DNA from: Nemopilema nomurai
Taxonomy: Eukaryota > Cnidaria > Scyphozoa > Rhizostomeae > Rhizostomatidae
Reading direction: 5' to 3'
NCBI GenBank assembly: GCA_003864495.1
Contig: ML133420.1
Location: forward strand, 1,868,216 to 1,932,215
DNA length: 64,000 nucleotides
The notes under the pieces are model-generated. The model saw only the letters and a program-made list of their open reading frames with translations. It was not told where the DNA came from and ran no database searches. This document shows positions 58,363 through 64,000 of the stretch, piece after piece. The translations under genes were made by a program, and so were the position numbers. Every line of letters starts with the position of its first letter. Within the stretch, counting starts at the first letter, position 1.

Positions 58363-61300
58363 ATGGCGGAAAATACTCCGGTCAAAGTTTACTGCCCATT
58401 TACAGCTGAAAATAATACCTCCTCGTGTCTGTTATGTGGATTCAATTTTGCGTTAAGTGGAACGAGACCGGCATATAGGATCTTTGGGCAGCTTAAAAGT
58501 TCGTCAGAAAGCGATTTCCTTTGAAAAAATACGACAGGTCTTGCACGACGATTTCTTTGCGTCGCAATCGGTTCTTCCCTCTTCAGTATCGTGCAAGAGT
58601 TGTCACAGTAAAGTCTACAGATTGGCAAAGAATTTGAAAGAAATAGAGTATTTTAGAGACGCAGTGAAATGTAGGCTGGGTAACGTCTTGGAAACCATTA
58701 CAACAGAAAACTCACCACCTGGAAATGTGCGAGTAAAAAGATGTTCGAAGTCACCACACCAAAGTGGCCCTCCTTTGAAAATGCTACAAACAATATTGCC
58801 GGCTGAAGAAGATGCAAAAGCTACCAAAAGCAAATTCGTAAGAGAACTAATAACTGTTGGTAGCAATAATCTAGAATGTCTGCCATTCAAAAACGCAGAA
58901 ATCCCTGATGCAACAAGAGGGCAAAATTTAACGTCTGTTGATGTGAGTAGTACCAAGTTTTTACTGAGAATTTCTTACACTGGTTTTCTGTTATTGTTTG
59001 AACATCAGATGTTTATACTATCAGTTCATCTTTCAAAAAAATGTTTTTTGTTTTCCCCATCCACACAAAATATACAGACATTTTTCAAGTCTTAATGTTC
59101 TTATAAATGTGTGGTTCTTCTGAGCTCAAAAGTATTCTTAAATTATTATTGAGCAACACAAATTTGGTATTAGTCTAAAGATAGAGTTATGCTACTGTGT
59201 TTCTTTTCATGAAAACATTTTGAGAAATGAAATATACTAGCACAATACAAACTTGTGGATTGAAGCTGAAACTATTGGTCTTATTTGCTCAAACTATTCA
59301 GATAAATAAAAAGACTAACTGTCATCTAGCTATTGTTTTTTATTAATTCTTAGATTCACAAATTTTACCAGTACTCTTTTAATTTTATTCATATAAGATG
59401 CAAATTGCTTTTTCAGTACAAATAGATTGAAATGTAAAACAATATCTTTATAAACACAGAAGGAATGTTGTCATGTCACACTGTGGTTTTATTCGGGAGG
59501 GTTGCTGTCATTTTATAAAGTTCAGTTCCGTTTCATTTTTCAAAATAGACAACATACAATACTCAACATTCAGGTTAAATCAATACATTTAACACAACAA
59601 TCAATACAAATAGCAAAATCATAACTAAATCTATATATTTTAGATAAAATACAAACAATAAATCATTCAGTACAAATGAGGAGTTGTATGAAGGAAATTT
59701 ATCGAGGAGGAGCTCTCAGTATATCAAGGAGAGGGCACCCCCTGTGATTCTTTTTCACATCATTAGAATTTATAAACTGATTGATTGTTTTACAAATGAT
59801 TTAACTGTTATCATGCAAGTAACTAACAAACAAACATTGACACACAATTTTGTTTTTATAAAGGTACGTATAAATTACCTGTCAGGCTCAAAGCATATGT
59901 GTGTTAAGTCAGAGATCGTGTCACCTATTATAATTGCACTTGTTACTGGTGATATCAAATTCGTTATAAAGAAGATAGAAAAACACAAGGATTTGAAACC
60001 ATTACTTTTTAAATGGGTTGAGGACAAAGTTGTTGATGAGGTTTCAACTGTTGTGGCTGTAAAAAATCCAAGCTTGCTGTCTAAGACCAATTGTGAAGAC
60101 CTAGTTAAACTAAAAAATGAAGCAGTCATTGGTGAAATGCAAAAACGAGCCCCTTTGCTGTATCATGTATTAAAAGCCGCAGTTACATCAAGGCAGAGAA
60201 AAAAGAAAATCAAAGAAGGACAAGAGCACAAAATATGTTTGCATGGTCTTGCAATGGTGTATGCAATTTTAATGAGAATGAGAAGCCCAACACTAAGTGC
60301 TTTGGCATATCGCATATCTATGGTTTTACATCATAGTGGAGCTAAGAAAAGAGTAAGTGTGAATATTACTAAGATTTTAACAGGATCTTTTTATGTTCTT
60401 TTTTATTGTAACAAACATGAAATTTAAGTTCACCCTTGTTTTCAAGCCTGCAATATTTTTAAATGTTGATTTAAGAGTAAATGTTTTTGATAGCAAAAAT
60501 ACTGAATAACATAACAGGGGTGGATTTTAAAGCAAATAGGGAAATCGACACGCCAGTTTCAAAATGATTATTTGAAGAAAAAAAGGAAAATATTTCTTTT
60601 TGCCTAAATCAGCTGGGGGATGTTTCTAAAAAGTTTCTTAAATTTTATACAATCTGGTTCTAAAGTTTGTTAAAATGATGCGTGTTTAATAACCTATCCT
60701 ATTGCACCAAACTATTGCGTTACTTTTTTCATTTTGAACTTGGATACAAATAAGCACAAATAGATTGACGGATTAAATAATAATAACTTATGGATAGCTC
60801 TCAGCAGTTGCATACTATTAATTAAATGGGTGAATAATATCTCCAGTATAATTTAGTACTTATTACCAGTCATCTTCAACATCTAACCCTTCTATACCAT
60901 CAGACAAATCACTTTTGTCACTTCCAGATGTACTATCTGCATCTGAATTTGGGCAAAAGAGCCACTCTGGTAAGGACAAACTCTGTACTTCTTCATTCCT
61001 GTCTCTAGCAGCATTTTGTGCCTTGCTTACTTCGATATCTGTTATATCACCAAAGATATCATGCACTATCAGAACTATTTCTCCAGCATGATGCTCTTTG
61101 TAAATGGGAGTGTGGCTAAGAATATAGTCAATGCTTGTTATAAAAGGTAAGTGGCCTCTAAGCTCCTTGGTGACGCTCTTTGATATGCCAACAAAAAATT
61201 GCTTATCAAAAAATGATGTAACATTGGCATACTTTCTATTTTGTTGCGATACATAATCTAAGAATACTTCCTTAAAAAGGTGCTTCTCTGGCTTGGATAC

Positions 61301-62831
61301 AGTTCGCACTTCTCCTTGCCTTGAAACTTTTAGCATAACCTCTTCTAAGTTCAAAAAAGGCATTGCACACATACCACTACCTTTACAGTCACAGTGTGCA
61401 TGACACCAGGAACAACAATCATGTTTCACTTCTGGAAGCTTTACATCTTGTGTGACAAAGCTTTTGTAAAGTGCAACACGAAGACAAAATTCTGTTTCTG
61501 TTGCATATGCCTTCATCTCTGCTATTGCTTTAGCCAACTGTCGTCCTGAATAATATAAAATTGCAGTAGCTGCTGCTCCATCACGTCCTGCTCTTCCAAT
61601 CCCCTGAATATAGTCTATGACTTTATATGGAGCTCCATAATGAATTACATATTTCAGGTCACTGATGTCAACACCCATCACAAGTGAGGTTGTTGCAACA
61701 ACTACCCTGCATGAACCATCAACATCAGACAATTGTGCAAGCAACATCAGAGTCATTTTGTGGTACATGCCAATAAGCATGTTATTTGTGGACTTTTCTC
61801 TTGATAAAATGTCAAAAGCTTCTCTACCAAGTTCCTCCTTTAAAAATAAAAAAACTTTAGAAACATTCTCAATGCTTTGGCAATAGATGATAGTCTTTTC
61901 AAAATTCCTTTACTGTTTTCGTAAACCTTCAACTATCCATTCTAGTAAGGATGGGTTGAGTGTGGGGCATTTTACTTTCATAAGATGAATATTTAGCCTG
62001 TTTGGACTGGCTCTTATCATTGTGAAAGATTGCATTGAAAGAGACTTCACTATTTTCTTCTCTAAGTCTTTATCAGCAGTTGCAGTTAATGCCAACATGT
62101 TCACATTTGGAAGCAAGGTTCTCAGCATTCCAAGCTTTGAGTAGGAATCTCGAAAAGCCTTTCTGACTACTTTTAGACCTCTCTTTCTGTGATCTGTGGG
62201 CAAATCACACCTGAAAAGACATATTACTTTATCATTTGAAAGTAATAAATACAAGAAATAAATAGCTCAGTGTGATTTATTGTACTGTTTTACAGGCCCT
62301 ATCGTTGTTTGTCACCATATGGTGTATGCCTAAGCAGACAAAGAGTCATTACAAAGTTGCAAGCTGCTGGTACAAGTCATGACGAAGCCATAGTTCAGAG
62401 AAAAGAAGCTATCCAGACTCTCTACACCAAGGAAAAAACAATAGATGAAGAGTTACAAATGCAGTTAGCAAAACTGTCAGGTGTACCAGACATTGATATT
62501 AAGTTCTTTGATGAATCATCAATTCCACATGTTCATGTTGCATCGGCAAGTAAGCAGCATGCTAGACAAAAAGCTATCTGCAAGAAGTCAAGTGATGCAG
62601 GTTCCATGGCAAACTCTGGTACTGAACATGATAAAGCAGCAATGGCAGCTATTGATGCAGAGTTTAGCTTATTTCAAAAAATTGAAGCAAATGAGATGTG
62701 CAAGCTTGATACTCTAATAGAGCAGAAAATGCACACCAGAGGTCAATGCAAGAAATGCTTTACCAAGTTATTGGTGACAATCTTGATTTATACATAAAAG
62801 TGAAACACATGACAAGTGAAAATCAAAACAA
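58363..62831 (+). pseudogene. DUF6589-type transposase, N-terminal half, frameshifted
   Basis: Exon 1 starts ATGGCGGAAAAT at 58363 and encodes SSCLLCGFNFALSGTRPAYR; after a one-base shift near 58495 it continues VRQKAISFEKIRQVLHDDF, VSCKSCHSKVYRLAKNLKE and ends near 58941 (GTGAGTAGT). Exon 2 (about 59864-60354) encodes KSEIVSPIIIALVTGDIKFV and LALAYRIS-type helical sequence, matching 8000-8313 of the first element. Exon 3 (62297 onward) has SPYGVCLSRQRVITKLQAAG and THDEAIV-like sequence, then after another shift VIGDNLDLYIKVKHMTSENQ ending at 62831. The DN.D pair corresponds to FDNID of the first element. ADQL and LEH parts are absent from the window. Confidence 0.68.
60863..62210 (-). pseudogene. 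RecQ-like helicase fragment of the second element
   Basis: Starts at an acceptor (TCTTTTCAG) at 62211 and reads MLALTATADKDLEKKIV (motif III), an in-frame TAA at 61910-61912 directly before the motif IV region KTIIYCQS, then VVVATTSLVMGVDISDLKYV (V), IQGIGRAGRDG (VI), the zinc patch HDCCSWCHAHCDCKGSGMC, and an acidic C-terminus (SGSDKSDLSDGIEGLDVEDD) ending at 60863. Similar in order to 12335-13709. The N-terminal exon with Walker A and DEAH is missing because + strand DUF6589 sequence begins at 62297. Confidence 0.82.
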
Positions 62832-63256
62832 GTAAATTTCTTTAATTTTTATTCAAAGTTTTTATCTCAAACTGTAAAAACTCTATTTTCAGACTTAATT
62901 TATTTCCATTTATTCTTGTATTCTTTGTAAAGCTCCTTTTCCCTGAAATAAACATGTTTCTTACGTGATTAAATCAGATGTTGACGGTCTGATTAGTTTT
63001 AGTTTTTACATGTACCAAACAAACTTAAACTCAATGGAAACTACATAAAGAATGTACCTATTTCACGGCTAGGTTATTTGGAGTATAGAACAGGATGGTT
63101 CTAAGTTAATAATCTAATTTTTAGGCTTAGTTGAATTATCAGGCAAGTTTTGATGTTAAAAGTGTTGTATCAAAGTTGTTTGAATTATTTTATGCCTGAC
63201 TGTTTTGTTTATCAAGGCCAATATTTCTTGATCTTGATATTTTTTCTGATTAGTTC
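62832..63256. other. Junction region, no supported gene
   Basis: AT-rich sequence between the truncated AcademH-like element and the Kolobok-like fragment. I could not find a CAGGGTA-type right terminus or a second copy of CTGTCATGT (the expected 9-bp duplication of the left end). Confidence 0.45.
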
Positions 63257-63896
63257 AGCAGTTCATGTATGGCTATATTGAAAGACATTGAAAAGCTATC
63301 CTCAGATGCCCAAACAAGCTGCCTCGAGGGCTTCCATTCCTTGCTGAATCACTGGCATCCCAAGATGACCCATTTTTCTTGGCTTGGAACAAATTGCAGG
63401 TATATGTTTTGTTTTCAACTTGTACTGTAAAAGCTTGCTACAGCATCTTGAGCTGTTGATTTGTGGAAGCAGCTCTTACAATTCGAAATAGATAAAACAA
63501 ACATAGCTGACTGTGGCTAAATTACATTTAGTTCATCTGGATACAACTTGGTGCTGTATCTACTGTATATGGTATATTACACCCCTGTTTCATTTCTGTT
63601 ACCTGCTGAAAACTTTTAAACATGAGGATCAAAAGGTACAGGTATGGCAGAAGCATCAACAGAATCAAGATTTTCTATGTAAGCAAAGAGAAATCACTTT
63701 TATTTGTCACTATAAATAAAATATCTGTTTTCTTTGATACTTTTAGACATGCATTGGCTGCCATGCATTTCAATGAAAATATTCAGAGGGAAAGAAAAAG
63801 GACTACTGATGGTGAACTATCCTACAATGTGCTTTACCCAAAGTTCAAGCTTGGAGAAGAAGTAGTGCGTGTTGTTGCTGTTCCTCCAACTTATAG
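63257..63896 (+). pseudogene. Second Kolobok-like transposase, fragment near window end
   Basis: Two exons match exons of the transposase at 37836-43746. 63257-63401 gives LKDIEKLSSDAQTSCLEGFH and SLLNHWHPKMTHFSW before GTATAT (compare SCLEGFHSVVNHFCPKM). About 63748-63896 gives HALAAMHFNENIQRERKRTT and YPKFKLGEEVVRVV before GTAAGG (compare HALAVLHFNYNLDKEVKRSD and YPKFKNGEA). The E of LEGFH is kept. Upstream exons with the two aspartates are not in the window, and downstream exons would lie beyond 64000. Confidence 0.75.
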
Positions 63897-64000
63897 TAAG
63901 GCACTTTTGTATTTATTGTTTTAAGTGATTGCTTCCCAGTAGACTTCACAGGCTCTACGAATTAAAATTTAAAGGTTGGTTTAAGTTTGAGGATAATTTT

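Larger units (their letters stand above)
58132..62831. mobile_element. Second AcademH-like element, rearranged and truncated
   Basis: Begins with TACCCTGGGTACCAGAGCC, close to the TIR of the first element (TACCCTGCGTCACAGACC). It contains a DUF6589-type gene on + and a RecQ-like helicase on -, both clearly homologous to but divergent from those at 7285-15153. Order differs: the helicase (60863-62210) sits between DUF6589 exon 2 (ending 60354) and exon 3 (62297). The helicase exon with Walker A and DEAH, the C-terminal DUF6589 exons and the right TIR are all missing. The right limit given is the last recognisable coding base. Confidence 0.7.

Overview
This is a eukaryotic, animal-type window: AT-rich DNA (about one third G+C by eye), short GT..AG spliceosomal introns, microsatellites, and a dense load of DNA transposons and their relics. 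The mix of families (THAP/Kolobok-like, ISL2EU-like with a YqaJ nuclease, a helicase-bearing DUF6589 element resembling AcademH, PIF/Harbinger, P-like, Ginger/gypsy-type integrase) is typical of marine invertebrates. A cnidarian (anthozoan or hydrozoan) is my best guess. This is inference, since no single-copy host gene is recognisable.

Layout. 1-7123 and 15233-20347 are one 59-62 bp satellite array (about 200 monomers) split by an 8109-bp DNA transposon (7124-15232). That transposon has 72-bp terminal inverted repeats and a perfect 9-bp target duplication. It carries a five-exon DUF6589-type transposase on + and a RecQ-like helicase on -, tail to tail, both broken by in-frame stops. 20.6-24.2 kb holds a decayed SWIM-YqaJ gene (-), a MADF-associated accessory-protein fragment (-) and a frameshifted Harbinger transposase (+). 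24.2-31.8 kb is mostly non-coding, with short palindromes, tandem repeats and one copy of a ~1 kb dispersed repeat (second copy at 46.9-47.9 kb). A ~480-bp GATA microsatellite follows. 32.7-37.1 kb holds a C2H2 zinc-finger relic (-), an intron-containing gypsy/Ginger-type integrase pseudogene (+) ending in a tandemly amplified exon-intron unit, and a MADF-domain relic (+).

37546-45507 is a 7962-bp Kolobok-like element bounded by TTAA. Its multi-exon THAP/DDE transposase is on +. On - it carries an intact three-exon gene of 237 codons whose product matches the zinc-binding C-terminal ('ballast') domain of the P2X7 receptor. 48101-52639 is an ISL2EU-like element (2-bp AT duplication) with a THAP/DDE transposase on + and a SWIM-YqaJ-PHD protein on -. 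53.1-56.3 kb is a P-element-like transposase relic whose last exon was split by a 679-bp Harbinger-type MITE (TAA duplication). 57.56-58.07 kb is a fold-back element. 58.1-62.8 kb is a second, rearranged helicase/DUF6589 element, and 63.2-63.9 kb a fragment of a second Kolobok-like transposase.

How the genes fit together: in all three elements with defined ends the transposase lies on + and a DNA-processing or zinc-binding accessory protein lies convergently on - (helicase, P2X7-ballast protein, YqaJ nuclease). Almost every transposase is broken. The P2X7-like gene is the only multi-exon gene here that reads through cleanly. Local single-base dropouts in the satellite suggest that some frameshifts elsewhere could be sequencing errors.
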